Source: Verrucomicrobiales bacterium (GTDB lineage Bacteria; Verrucomicrobiota; Verrucomicrobiia; Limisphaerales; J093). From it: 64,000 nt of DNA. The notes beneath the pieces are model-generated. The model was given only the letters and a program-made list of their open reading frames with translations, searched no databases and was not told the DNA's origin. The translations under genes and the position numbers were made by a program. Location: NCBI GenBank assembly GCA_024233305.1, contig JACKPV010000041.1:17796-81795 (forward strand), written 5' to 3'. Shown piece after piece: positions 27,364 through 35,347 of the stretch (positions within the stretch are counted from its first letter, which is position 1; each line of letters begins with the position of its first letter).

Positions 27364-27483
27364 GCCCAACAAGTCGGAGTAGCCAACCGTTTAACGGCCT
27401 GTCACTCATCGTGCTTGCCTCCGCTGCGCTGCGGCCTGCACGCTGAGCGCCAGTCCTACGGTGGCTATCCTTTGGCGTTCGAT
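27364..27483 (+). repeat. attC-like site 2 (integron recombination site)
   Basis: It begins GCCCAAC (27364-27370) and ends GTTCGAT (27477-27483; one mismatch from GTTRRRY). The 120-bp body folds into a long imperfect hairpin: GTAGCCA near 27380 pairs with TGGCTAT near 27462, and further in GTGC/GCAC-type blocks pair. Its left core is the complement of the GTTGGGC that precedes the small membrane-protein gene, as expected for a cassette's own attC. The right core half TTCGAT would belong to the following cassette. Confidence 0.7.
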
Positions 27484-27489
27484 TCGAGC

Positions 27490-27645
27490 ATGAACCCCAT
27501 AGGACCAATTGTGGCGATTGCTCCGTTCCGGCTTTCAGAGCAAGAGCAGGAACTTTTTCAAAATGCCTTGATGCTACGCTTTGAGGACATCCGTGTCGTT
27601 CACTTCATAAAAGCCGACTACTTTACTGACACGTCTTTAGGATAG
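27490..27645 (+). pseudogene. 5' fragment of a cassette gene, cut by IS630
   Basis: The ATG at 27490 lies 6 bases after attC-like site 2, as expected for a cassette gene. The frame reads MNPIGPIVAIAPFRLS, continues EQEQELFQNALMLRFEDIRVVHFIKADYF, then runs into the IS630 left end at 27626 and stops at 27645. Removing the IS and one TA copy does not join this frame to the membrane-type fragment on the other side (it reads AGC TGC ATT and stops after a few codons), so the gene either ended there or had an earlier frameshift. Not recognised. Confidence 0.5.
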
Positions 27646-28712
27646 ACTACAGTACTAAAGGTGCTATGGTTGGGGCATGGCGAAGCAGGACGGACGGAAG
27701 CTTGACCACCAATCACTGGAGACGCTGCGGATCATCGCGGTACGACGAGTGCTGGAGGATGGGGAGAAACCCAGTGAAGTCATACGTTCCCTGGGGCTTT
27801 GTCGCACCTCGATATATCCCTGGTTGCGAGCGGCCAGAAAGAAGGGCATGGAAGCGCTGCGAATGCGCAAGGCTACCGGCCCCAAGCCCAAGCTCACCCC
27901 CAGACAATGCCAGCAAGTGCGCCGTTGGATCATCGGCAAGGACCCCCGGCAATATGGGTTTAGTTTTGGATTGTGGACGCGGCAGATTGTGGCGCAGCTC
28001 ATCGAGCAGAAGTTCGGCATCGGTCTCCAACTCACCGCGGTGGGACGATTGCTGGCCCGGCTGGAGATCACCCCGCAGAAGCCGTTGCGCCGCGCCTATG
28101 AGCGGGACCCCGTCGCCGTGGCAAAATGGGTTGAAGAGGACTATCCGCGCCTGCGCCAAAGAGCCTGTAAACACGGGGCAACGATCTTCTTCCTGGACGA
28201 GGCTGGCTTCAGTTCCGAACCCAATCTGGGCCGAACCTACGGACTGAAGGGGCAGACCCCGGTAGTCCGTACCACTGGTCAGCGCCAGAAGGTAAACGCC
28301 ATCAGTGCGGTGAGCGCGCGGGGCGGGTTCTGGAGCCAGGTCTATACCGGCATGTTCAATGCCGGGCGGTTCGTGACCTTCCTCAAGGATTTCCGACGCG
28401 GTGGTCGGGGCAAAGTGTTCCTCGTCGTCGATGGCCACCCGAGCCACCGGGCGAAAGCCGTCGCGGCCTATGTGGCGAGCTGTCGCGGCGACTTGGAACT
28501 GCACTTTCTGCCGCCGTACGCCCCAGACCTCAATCCGGACGAGTTTGTCTGGCAGTACGCCAAGACCAACGGAGTGGCCAAACGCCCACTGGCACAGAAT
28601 GAATCGCTCAAGGAGAGGGTGCTGAGGGACCTCTCTGCCATCAAGGCAAACTCCAAGCTCGTGCGCTCTTTCTTTTGTGCTCCGAGTGTAGTCTATGCTA
28701 AGGACTAGTCAG
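27626..28712 (+). mobile_element. IS630-family insertion sequence with TA target duplication
   Basis: 1087 bp. The ends are matching inverted repeats: left starts CTGACACGTCTTTAG, right (reverse complement) starts CTGACTAGTCCTTAG, and both continue ATAGACTACA after one variable base. TA flanks both sides (27624-27625 and 28713-28714), the expected duplication for IS630/Tc1-mariner. One intact transposase gene fills it. Confidence 0.9.
27677..28708 (+). CDS. IS630-family transposase
   Basis: 343 aa. The N-terminal helix-turn-helix part (residues 15-60: VRRVLEDGEKPSEVIRSLGLCRTSIYPWLRAARK) is followed by a winged segment and the DDE catalytic core: D174 in FFLDEAGF, D252 in FLVVDGHPSHRA, and E289 in LPPYAPDLNPDEFVW. 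All three acidic residues are present and the frame is intact, so it is probably functional. The stop lies inside the right terminal repeat. The ATG at 27677 is preceded by AT-richer sequence inside the IS. Confidence 0.95.
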   Translation: MAKQDGRKLDHQSLETLRIIAVRRVLEDGEKPSEVIRSLGLCRTSIYPWLRAARKKGMEALRMRKATGPKPKLTPRQCQQVRRWIIGKDPRQYGFSFGLWTRQIVAQLIEQKFGIGLQLTAVGRLLARLEITPQKPLRRAYERDPVAVAKWVEEDYPRLRQRACKHGATIFFLDEAGFSSEPNLGRTYGLKGQTPVVRTTGQRQKVNAISAVSARGGFWSQVYTGMFNAGRFVTFLKDFRRGGRGKVFLVVDGHPSHRAKAVAAYVASCRGDLELHFLPPYAPDLNPDEFVWQYAKTNGVAKRPLAQNESLKERVLRDLSAIKANSKLVRSFFCAPSVVYAKD

Positions 28713-28714
28713 TA

Positions 28715-28902
28715 GCTGCATTTTGGCATTTTAATCTGCCCGCGACGTGGATTCCAGTTGCGCTGTTTTTATTCGTGGCGCTCGGCGGTGGGTTGATTAT
28801 TGATTTTCAGAGGCGGCTGCAGCTGCGTCAGTTTTGGGATCGAGCTTGCACCGGCTTTCGCTGGCACCGTCGGTTTCCCGCCGCTCCGAAATCGGAGATT
28901 CG
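28715..28902 (+). pseudogene. Membrane-protein gene fragment between IS630 and IS21
   Basis: The frame beginning GCT GCA TTT at 28715 reads AAFWHFNLPATW, then a hydrophobic segment IPVALFLFVALGGGLII, then DFQRRLQLRQFWDRACTGFRWHRR and on into the IS21 left end, where it stops at about 28941. It has no start codon of its own and looks like the 3' part of a small membrane protein cut on the left by IS630 and on the right by IS21. It may belong to the same interrupted cassette as the fragment at 27490-27645, although the frames do not join. Confidence 0.4.
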
Positions 28903-29082
28903 TGGTCAACGACAATTGTTCTTCACCACTGACGACAATTGAAAATCACCATTTCACCGGTTCACCTTTTTGTCGTTTGTTGGTCTCTGCCCCTGGGGCC
29001 ATCGCCTTCGGCGGAGCGGAGTCTCGGGAGCCGGAGGCGACCGAGACGGAGCGGAGCCGAAGGCGATGGCGGGCGCGCCGGG

Positions 29083-29847
29083 TCAGCCCCCGCCCTTCTC
29101 CTTCCCCTTGCCCCCTTCGCCCGTTCGCCCCGTTCGATGGCTCTCACCGTCGAACTCCAAAATCACGGCGTGATGCACCAACCGGTCCACCGCCGCCATC
29201 GTCGTCATCGGGTCCTTGAAGATCTGGTCCCACTTCGAGAAGACCAGGTTGCTGCTGATCAAGACGCTGCGCCGCTCATACCGCTCGGCCAGGAAGGTGA
29301 AGAGCACTTCCATCTCTTCCCGGCTTTGTTGCACGTAGCCCAAGTCGTCCAGGATGACGGCCTCGTAGCGGTCCAGCTTCTTGAGGGCGGCGTCCAACCG
29401 CAGGTCTCTTTTGGCCGCCAACAGGTGCCCCACCAGCTTGAAGGTGGGTGTGAAGTAGACCGCCAGGCCGTGGCGCAGGATCAGTTCCCGCCCCAAGGCG
29501 CAGAGGAAGTGGGTCTTGCCCCGACCGGGCAACCCGAAGGCCAGCACGTTCTCGGCCCGTTGGACAAAACCCCCTTCCAGCAGCGTGGGCAACTGCCGGC
29601 GCACCTTGGCCGGCAGGGTGCTCTCCTGGAGGGTGCCCAAGGTCTTGCCCGAGGGCAGCCGGGAGTCGCGCAACAGGCGTTGTTGCTTGCGTTCGCGCCG
29701 GTCGGCGGCCTCGGCCTCGCAGAGGTGCAGCAGCCATTTGCGGTAGCCCCAGTTGGCGGTCTCCGCGCTCCGGATCATTTCCTCGAAGCGCGCCGCCATG
29801 GTCGGCAGGCAGAACTCGCGGAAAAGCATCTCCAGCGTGTCAGCCAC
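29083..29847 (-). CDS. istB: IS21-family helper ATPase IstB
   Basis: 254 aa from a GTG at 29847 that overlaps the istA stop (GTGGCTGA), the usual IS21 coupling; an upstream in-frame ATG at 29877 lies in istA. Walker A is GLPGRGKT (commonly GPPGTGKT), Walker B is AVILDDLGYV, and the sensor is SVLISSNLVFSKWDQIF. The C terminus ends in a Gly/Lys-rich tail (RTGEGGKGKEKGGG) beyond the usual family end. IstB selects and remodels the target and activates IstA. The gene looks intact. Confidence 0.92.
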   Translation of the reverse strand: MADTLEMLFREFCLPTMAARFEEMIRSAETANWGYRKWLLHLCEAEAADRRERKQQRLLRDSRLPSGKTLGTLQESTLPAKVRRQLPTLLEGGFVQRAENVLAFGLPGRGKTHFLCALGRELILRHGLAVYFTPTFKLVGHLLAAKRDLRLDAALKKLDRYEAVILDDLGYVQQSREEMEVLFTFLAERYERRSVLISSNLVFSKWDQIFKDPMTTMAAVDRLVHHAVILEFDGESHRTGRTGEGGKGKEKGGG

Positions 29848-31330
29848 AGGCCACCTCGCTTTCCAGCAACTGGTCATAGGCCGCCAGACTCGGGGTCAGC
29901 TCCACCAGTTCCACTTGCGTTCGGGCCGCAGGACAAAGGGCTTCGCGCACTTGCAACGCCCGCCATTTGCCCGCGCCAGCGAGGTGTTGTTGGAGCAGCG
30001 GCTCCACCGCCTCCACCGTTTGCTCGGCGGCCAGTTTGAGCACTTGCAGGTATTCGATGGTGCCGGGGCGTTCCCCGTGGTCGGCGGTGAGCCGGTCGTA
30101 GGCCGCCCGGTAGATGGGGCTGGGATAGAGCGCCTGGCGGTGCCGGTAGTTGCCGAAGGCCCCGGGTTTGCGCAACAAGGGCATGATGACGTGGCGGAAG
30201 TCCACCGCCGCCCCACGATCGCCCCGCAGGCGGGGCAGGTCCAAGAGGTGTTCGCGGCCCAAATACACTTTGAGCACCGCTTCGTGCTGTTGGACCCGCA
30301 AGGTGTGGCCGATCAGCCGGGAGGGCACCGAATAGGTGTGCCGGTTGACCCGGATCAGACTCTGGGAGCTGACCACCGGCGCGTATTCGCGATACTCGGC
30401 CAGGGCGCTGCCCGGCAGCGGGCGCATCACGGCCAACTCCTCGGCCAGGGCGCCTTGCCGCGGCGCGTTGGCGCGGCGCAGGACCCCTTCGACAAAGCGG
30501 TCGTAGTCCTCCAAGGAACCGAACTCGCGGCTGCCCCGCAGCAGGAGGTGTTGTTCGAGCCGGCGCTTGAGGTGCCGGTTCTGCGACTCGACGTCGCCCT
30601 GTTCGTGCGGGCAGCCCACGTGGATGGTCACCGGGGTCAGATCGTAGTGGGTGCACAGTTCCAGGTAATCGCTGTTGTAAGCGCGCGGTCGGCCCGGGAG
30701 GGCTTCCAAGTCGTGGGTGGCGGCGCTGGTATTGTCGGTGCCCAGATGCAGCGGGCAGCGGCCCAGTTGCTGCACCGCGGCCTGAAAGCCGGTCACCAGA
30801 CTCAGGAACGACTCGGAGATGCAGCGGGTGGCCCACTGCCAGTTGGAATGGGGCAGCACGCAATGGCAGAAGAGGTGATCGAGCACTTCCCCGCCGATGG
30901 TGACCTGGAGTTCCTTGGCGTAGGTCCAATCCAACTGCAGCAACTGGCCCGGTTGCCGTTCCTGGGCGAAGAACACCTCCTTCTCCGGGCCGTGGGTGGC
31001 GCGCCAGTGGCGCACCCGGCGTTGGAAGGTGCGCAGATGCTTTGGCTCCAAACCGCTGTCGGGCCGGGTCAGGAAATGGTCGAAGAGGGCCCGGGCTTCC
31101 AGTTCCGGGGCGGCCTCGAGCATGGCCTGCGCCTGGCCCCAGATCGGTTCGAGCGGATCGGACCGGGTGCGCCAGGTGTGGGGGGCCTGAAGTTGGGCCG
31201 GGCTTTGGCCGGCGGCGAGGTATTTGCGCGCGGTGTGGCGGTCCACGTCCGCTTTGAGCGCGCTGCGACTGACGTTGTGGGTCTTTTGGTATTCACTCAT
31301 GAGCCGTCGATACTGTTGTCGGGTGATCAT
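29840..31330 (-). CDS. istA: IS21-family transposase IstA
   Basis: 496 aa. The N-terminal helix-turn-helix (QYRRLMSEYQKTHNVSRSALKADVDRHTARKYL) is followed by a retroviral-type DDE core: D in LLQLDWTYAKEL, D in HLGTDNTSAATH, and E in HEQGDVESQNRHLKRR. A C-terminal beta-barrel region (RVNRHTYSVPSRLIGHTLRVQQHE) is also visible. All motifs are intact. It lies upstream of and overlaps istB. Confidence 0.95.
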   Translation of the reverse strand: MITRQQYRRLMSEYQKTHNVSRSALKADVDRHTARKYLAAGQSPAQLQAPHTWRTRSDPLEPIWGQAQAMLEAAPELEARALFDHFLTRPDSGLEPKHLRTFQRRVRHWRATHGPEKEVFFAQERQPGQLLQLDWTYAKELQVTIGGEVLDHLFCHCVLPHSNWQWATRCISESFLSLVTGFQAAVQQLGRCPLHLGTDNTSAATHDLEALPGRPRAYNSDYLELCTHYDLTPVTIHVGCPHEQGDVESQNRHLKRRLEQHLLLRGSREFGSLEDYDRFVEGVLRRANAPRQGALAEELAVMRPLPGSALAEYREYAPVVSSQSLIRVNRHTYSVPSRLIGHTLRVQQHEAVLKVYLGREHLLDLPRLRGDRGAAVDFRHVIMPLLRKPGAFGNYRHRQALYPSPIYRAAYDRLTADHGERPGTIEYLQVLKLAAEQTVEAVEPLLQQHLAGAGKWRALQVREALCPAARTQVELVELTPSLAAYDQLLESEVACG

Positions 31331-31443
31331 TGGGTCGCGGCTCGAACTTCGCGGACCGCCAAGCCCGCCCGTTCGACCGCCGCCCGAAGCTACCGGCTCA
31401 CTGGGGAATCCTAATTGTCATCACCGGGGAATTCTAATTGTCG

Positions 31444-31638
31444 CTATTCAAGCGGCACCGGGGAAGGCGGAACGACGGGGCGGTGAGCGATGAGGTAAGC
31501 CTTGTTCTCAATGATCCACTCGACGGTTTCGCCTTTCTGGAACTCGAGGGCTTCGGCGAGGGCGGTGGGGAAGTTGATGTAGTACTGGTCGGCGCCCTTT
31601 TTGCGGGAGATGAGCTGGACTTTGGTGGGGTATCCCAT
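31444..31638 (-). CDS. AbrB/SpoVT-like small protein, 3' end truncated by IS21
   Basis: 64 aa. The sequence MGYPTKVQLISRKKGADQYY, then INFPTALAEALEFQKGETVEWII resembles AbrB-type swapped-hairpin proteins that accompany transposase genes. The last codons (PLE, stop) fall within the IS21 terminal sequence (31444-31450), so the natural C terminus and whatever gene followed it are lost. The leader to its right (31670-31700) is AT-rich and includes ATCTAG-cacatata-CTAGAgAT, which could be its own operator; that is a guess. Related proteins act as small DNA-binding regulators. Confidence 0.6.
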   Translation of the reverse strand: MGYPTKVQLISRKKGADQYYINFPTALAEALEFQKGETVEWIIENKAYLIAHRPVVPPSPVPLE

Positions 31639-31778
31639 GGCTGGAGTTGGGGGGGTAGGGTTGCGGCAGAGTCAATATCTAGCACATATACTAGAGATCA
31701 TTCTGCAGAGAATCAAGGCAAAAGTGAGCGTTTCAGGTCAAAATCTAGTCCGCCAATCTAGCGAAGAACCAAACTCGA

Positions 31779-31924
31779 GCCGCCGACGTATAGTCGGCGC
31801 ATGATGGAGCGGGTTTTCGGACGCCTGCTGCTGGGGGCGACGATTCACTGGAAAGTGGCTGTCGATCGGAGGCGGCGAGACCGCATAAGCCTATGGATAT
31901 CAACGCCGATTACACGTCGGCGGC
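31779..31924. repeat. 146-bp MITE-like repeat, copy 1
   Basis: It is bounded by inverted hairpin ends: the left end GCCGCCGACGTATAGTCGGCG is mirrored by the right end at 31904-31924. Each end is itself a CGCCGAC-loop-GTCGGCG hairpin (one mismatch on the right). A second copy of exactly the same length lies at 38804-38949, sharing internal blocks (GCATGAT, CGATTCACTGGAAA or similar, GGCGAGACCGC, TAAGCC). It is followed 11 bases later by GAATCGATACGGCTCAG (31936-31952), also found after copy 2 and at 40275. There is no coding capacity. Confidence 0.8.
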
Positions 31925-31967
31925 TACGAGTTACTGAATCGATACGGCTCAGTCTGTGAGCCCCGAA

Positions 31968-32000
31968 CGGCGCGCAGGGGACTGCACGCCCTACCCGGGG
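31968..32000 (-). repeat. Solitary copy of the 39-bp repeat seen at the window end
   Basis: On the minus strand this reads GGGTAGGGCGTGCAGTCCCC followed by TGCGCGCCG, matching the units tandemly repeated at 63779-63934. It lies between the 146-bp repeat and the end of the RND efflux gene. The rest of 32001-32122 shows no feature. Confidence 0.75.
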
Positions 32001-32122
32001 GAGGTGGTGGTGGGTGTCACTCCGGGGGCGCCATCCGGGGGGGGCGGCGCATCGAGGCCAAGGTAGTCAGCGACCGCGGCGGGTTGGATCGAGGGCGGCG
32101 GGAGCTGGTTGGGCGCGCGTTT

Positions 32123-35100
32123 TCAGCCGGACGAAGCGGCGGGCTGGGGTTCGTCGTGTTCCTCGCTTTCCAGGGTGATTTCGCGGCCGAAGCGGCGTTT
32201 CACCCAGGCCACGAGGTCCTCGATGATGAGGTAACCCGCGGGCACGAGGAGCAGGCTGGTAAAGGTGCAGTAGAGCACGCCGAAGCCGAGCGAGATCGCC
32301 ATCGGGATGAGGAACTGCGCCTGCACGCTGCGTTCGAGAATCAGCGGCGTGAGGCCGGCGAACGTCGTCAGGGAGGTCAGCAGGATCGGCCGGAAACGGC
32401 TTCGTCCCGCATTGCGCACGGCCTCGCCCAGCGGCACGCCCGCGCGCCGCGCCGAGTTGATCGAGTCGACGAGCACGAGGGTGTCGTTCACCGCCACCCC
32501 GGCCAGCGCGACGAAGCCGAACATCGAAAGCACCGTGAGTTCCTTGCCCATCACCAAGTGCCCGACGATGGCGCCGAAGAAGCCGAAGGGGATGGCGGAC
32601 ATGACGACGAACGGATGGATGTAGGACTTCAGCGGCACGGCGATCAGGGCGAAGATCAGGAACATCGCCATGACGAACCCGCGGCCGAGACTCGCCATCG
32701 TTTCGCTTTGTTCCCGCTGCTCGCCCTCGAAGCCGTAACGCAGGCCCGGATACTTGTCGCGCAACGCGGGCAGTTCGCCGCCGAGCAGGGAGGCCAGGAT
32801 GTCGCTGGTGTTGTTCTTGCTCAGGTCGACATCGGCGGTGACGTTGATGGCCCGGCGACGGTCGACGCGGTTGATGCTGGCGTAGCCCTGCCCGGTGCTT
32901 GCGGTGGCGACGGAGGAGAAGGGCACTTCGGCGCCGTCCGGCAACCGGACCCGCATCGCTTCGAGGTTCGCCAGCGAGCGGCGCTCGTGTTCGGGATAAC
33001 GGACCATCACGCGAACGTCGTCGCGACCGCGCTGGATGCGCTGGGCCTCCTCGCCGTAAAAGGCCTGCCGCACCTGTCGGGCGAGGTCCTGCAAGGTGAG
33101 GCCCGCCGCTTCGGCCGAGGGTTTGATGTTGAGTTTGATCTCCTGTTTGCCCGAGCGGTAGGAGTCGGCGATGTCGAACACGCCCTCGTAGCGGGACAAG
33201 CCGGCCTTCAATTCCTCGGCCGCCATGCGCAACTGGGCCACGCTCGGGCCGGTCAGCTGGATGTTGATGGCGTCGCCAGTGGTGAACAGCGAGGCCATGA
33301 AGATGAGTTCGACCGCGCCCGGAATCTCGCCGGTGAGTTCGCGCCAGCGGGCCACGATCTCGCCCGAGGTGGCGCCGGTGCGTTCCTCGGAGGGCGCGAG
33401 CTGGATGTGCACCTCGCCGACATTCGGCCGGGCGAACGATTTGGCATTGCCCCCGGCGTTGCGGCTCAGCGCGGTGCGGTAGGGTTGATCCCCGACGGAA
33501 GCGAGCGAGTTGTAGAAGATGCTGCCCCCGGACAGGGTGCGGGCTTCCGCGAATTCCGCCTGGAGCTGCTCCGCGGCGGCTTCGATGCGGGCCACCGCCT
33601 CCTCGACGACCTCCGGCGGCGATCCCTCGGGCATGGTGACGAACGCCCCGATGTCATCGCCTTCGACCGGCGGGAAGAACTGGAACTTCACAAAGCCGCC
33701 GAGGACCAGGCCCACCCCCACCATCAGGCTCGCCACCGCCACGGACAACACGATGTAGCGAAAGCGCAGACAGAGATCGAGGAACGGGCGGTACACATTC
33801 TCGATGAAGCGTCCGAGGCCGGTGGCGAAGCCTTGTTGCAGCCGGCGGAACGGGTGGAAGCCGCCGGGCTTCACGGGCGGTTTCTTGCGGAAATGGCTCA
33901 AGTGATTGGGCACGCAGAGCATCGATTCGACCAGCGAGAACAGCAGGGTGGGAATGACGATCAACGGGATGGCGCGCATCACCTTGCCGGTGTTCCCCTC
34001 GACCATCAACAGCGGGCTGAACGCGGCGATCGTGGTGAGGATGGCGAAAATCACGGGCACCGTCATTTCGCGGGCGCCGTCGATGGCGGACTGCAAACCG
34101 GACTTGCCCGACTGGAAGTGGCTGTAGACGTTTTCGCCCACCACGATGGCGTCATCGACCACGATGCCCAGCACGAGCAGGAAGGCGAACAGCGAGATCA
34201 TGTTCACGGACACGTCGAGGCTGGGCATCAACCACAGCGTGCCGAGGAAGGAAACCGGAATCCCGACGCTGACCCAGAAGGCGAGTCGGAGGCGCAGGAA
34301 CAGCGCGAGGATCAGAAACACGAGGACGAAGCCCACGCGGGCGTTGCGCAAGAGCAGGTCCATGCGGCTGCGGAGGTATTGGGCGTAATCGGCGTAGGTG
34401 GTCAGGGAGACGCCCTCGGGCATGCGGGGCCGGGCCCGCTCCACGTAGTCCCGCACGGCCTGGCTCACTTTGAGCGCGCTTTCCTCCCCGACACGGAAGA
34501 CCAGCACGACGACGGCGGGCTTGCCGTTGAAGCGCGCCTCGCGCACGTCCTCTTCGAAGCCGTCCACCACCGTGGCCACGTCGCCCAGCAGCAGCCGCGA
34601 CCCGTTCGGCAACGTGCGCAGGGGGAGCTTCTCGAATTCCGGTGCCCGGTAGGCCTGCGCCTTGACCCGGAGCAAATACTCCCCACCCCCGGTCTTGATC
34701 GAGCCGCCGGGCAGATCGAGGGACGACGTCCGCACCGCGCGCGCCACCTCGTCGAAGGTCAGGCCGTAACGCCGCAGCGCCTGTTCGGAGACTTCGATGG
34801 AGATCTCGTACGGCCGCGCCACGACGAGTTGCACCTGGGAAATGCCGGGTTCGTTCGAGAGTTCGTCGCGCACCTGCTCGCCGATGCGTTTCAGCGTCAA
34901 TTCATCGGCGTCGCCCGAGATCGCCACGTTGATCACCTGCGTGCGCATGATCAACTCCTGCACGATGGGCTTCTCGGTTTCCTCGGGGAAGGTGTCGATG
35001 GCGTCCACGCGCGCCTTGACGTCGTCCAGCGCCTTGCGGTTGTCGGCGCCGGGCAGGAGTTCGACGGTGACGGTGCCGGCGCCTTCGTTGGCGGTCGACC

Positions 35101-35347
35101 GGATGCGCTTGATGCCTTCGAGCCCCTGGATCGCCTCCTCGACCCGCACACAGACCGCCTCCTCGACCTCCTCGGGTGACGCGCCACGGTAGGTGACACT
35201 CACGGTGATCATGTCCGAGGAAAACTCGGGGAAGATCTCCTTGCGGATGCCGCCGACGGCCAGCAGTCCGCCGACGATGATGACGAGCAGGAGGAGGTTC
35301 GCGGCGACGCCGTTGCGCGCGAACCAGGCGACGGGACCCTTGGTCAT
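32123..35347 (-). CDS. RND efflux permease (HAE1/AcrB type)
   Basis: 1074 aa. The N terminus has the RND start (WFARNGVAANLLLLVIIVGG), then the porter domain, a TM2-6 block (RNARVGFVLVFLILALFLRLRLAFWVSVGIPVSFLG) and the proton-relay acids in LGIVVDDAIVVGENV. The second half repeats the plan (SMFGFVALAGVAVNDTLVLVD). Length is normal for the family. It pumps substrates out of periplasm or inner membrane using the proton gradient. Its start overlaps the adaptor stop by 4 bp; it is the last gene of the operon. Substrate cannot be read from sequence. Confidence 0.95.
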   Translation of the reverse strand: MTKGPVAWFARNGVAANLLLLVIIVGGLLAVGGIRKEIFPEFSSDMITVSVTYRGASPEEVEEAVCVRVEEAIQGLEGIKRIRSTANEGAGTVTVELLPGADNRKALDDVKARVDAIDTFPEETEKPIVQELIMRTQVINVAISGDADELTLKRIGEQVRDELSNEPGISQVQLVVARPYEISIEVSEQALRRYGLTFDEVARAVRTSSLDLPGGSIKTGGGEYLLRVKAQAYRAPEFEKLPLRTLPNGSRLLLGDVATVVDGFEEDVREARFNGKPAVVVLVFRVGEESALKVSQAVRDYVERARPRMPEGVSLTTYADYAQYLRSRMDLLLRNARVGFVLVFLILALFLRLRLAFWVSVGIPVSFLGTLWLMPSLDVSVNMISLFAFLLVLGIVVDDAIVVGENVYSHFQSGKSGLQSAIDGAREMTVPVIFAILTTIAAFSPLLMVEGNTGKVMRAIPLIVIPTLLFSLVESMLCVPNHLSHFRKKPPVKPGGFHPFRRLQQGFATGLGRFIENVYRPFLDLCLRFRYIVLSVAVASLMVGVGLVLGGFVKFQFFPPVEGDDIGAFVTMPEGSPPEVVEEAVARIEAAAEQLQAEFAEARTLSGGSIFYNSLASVGDQPYRTALSRNAGGNAKSFARPNVGEVHIQLAPSEERTGATSGEIVARWRELTGEIPGAVELIFMASLFTTGDAINIQLTGPSVAQLRMAAEELKAGLSRYEGVFDIADSYRSGKQEIKLNIKPSAEAAGLTLQDLARQVRQAFYGEEAQRIQRGRDDVRVMVRYPEHERRSLANLEAMRVRLPDGAEVPFSSVATASTGQGYASINRVDRRRAINVTADVDLSKNNTSDILASLLGGELPALRDKYPGLRYGFEGEQREQSETMASLGRGFVMAMFLIFALIAVPLKSYIHPFVVMSAIPFGFFGAIVGHLVMGKELTVLSMFGFVALAGVAVNDTLVLVDSINSARRAGVPLGEAVRNAGRSRFRPILLTSLTTFAGLTPLILERSVQAQFLIPMAISLGFGVLYCTFTSLLLVPAGYLIIEDLVAWVKRRFGREITLESEEHDEPQPAASSG

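Larger units (their letters stand above)
28903..31450 (-). mobile_element. IS21-family insertion sequence (istA/istB)
   Basis: The ends are inferred from terminal repeats: both begin TG, then six bases, then GACAATT, with a second GACAATT exactly 23 bases further in (28911 and 28934 on the left; 31442 and 31419 read inward on the right). This gives a 2548-bp element. The flanks (GAGATTCG on the left, AGCGGCAC on the right) do not match, so no target duplication is visible, which points to a deletion or recombination after insertion. The GC-rich 28950-29090 stretch is non-coding. Confidence 0.8.

Noticed and set aside
32084..35179. 1031-aa open frame on the plus strand, His/Glu/Arg-rich
   Set aside because: It is antisense to the intact RND permease gene; no recognisable domain.
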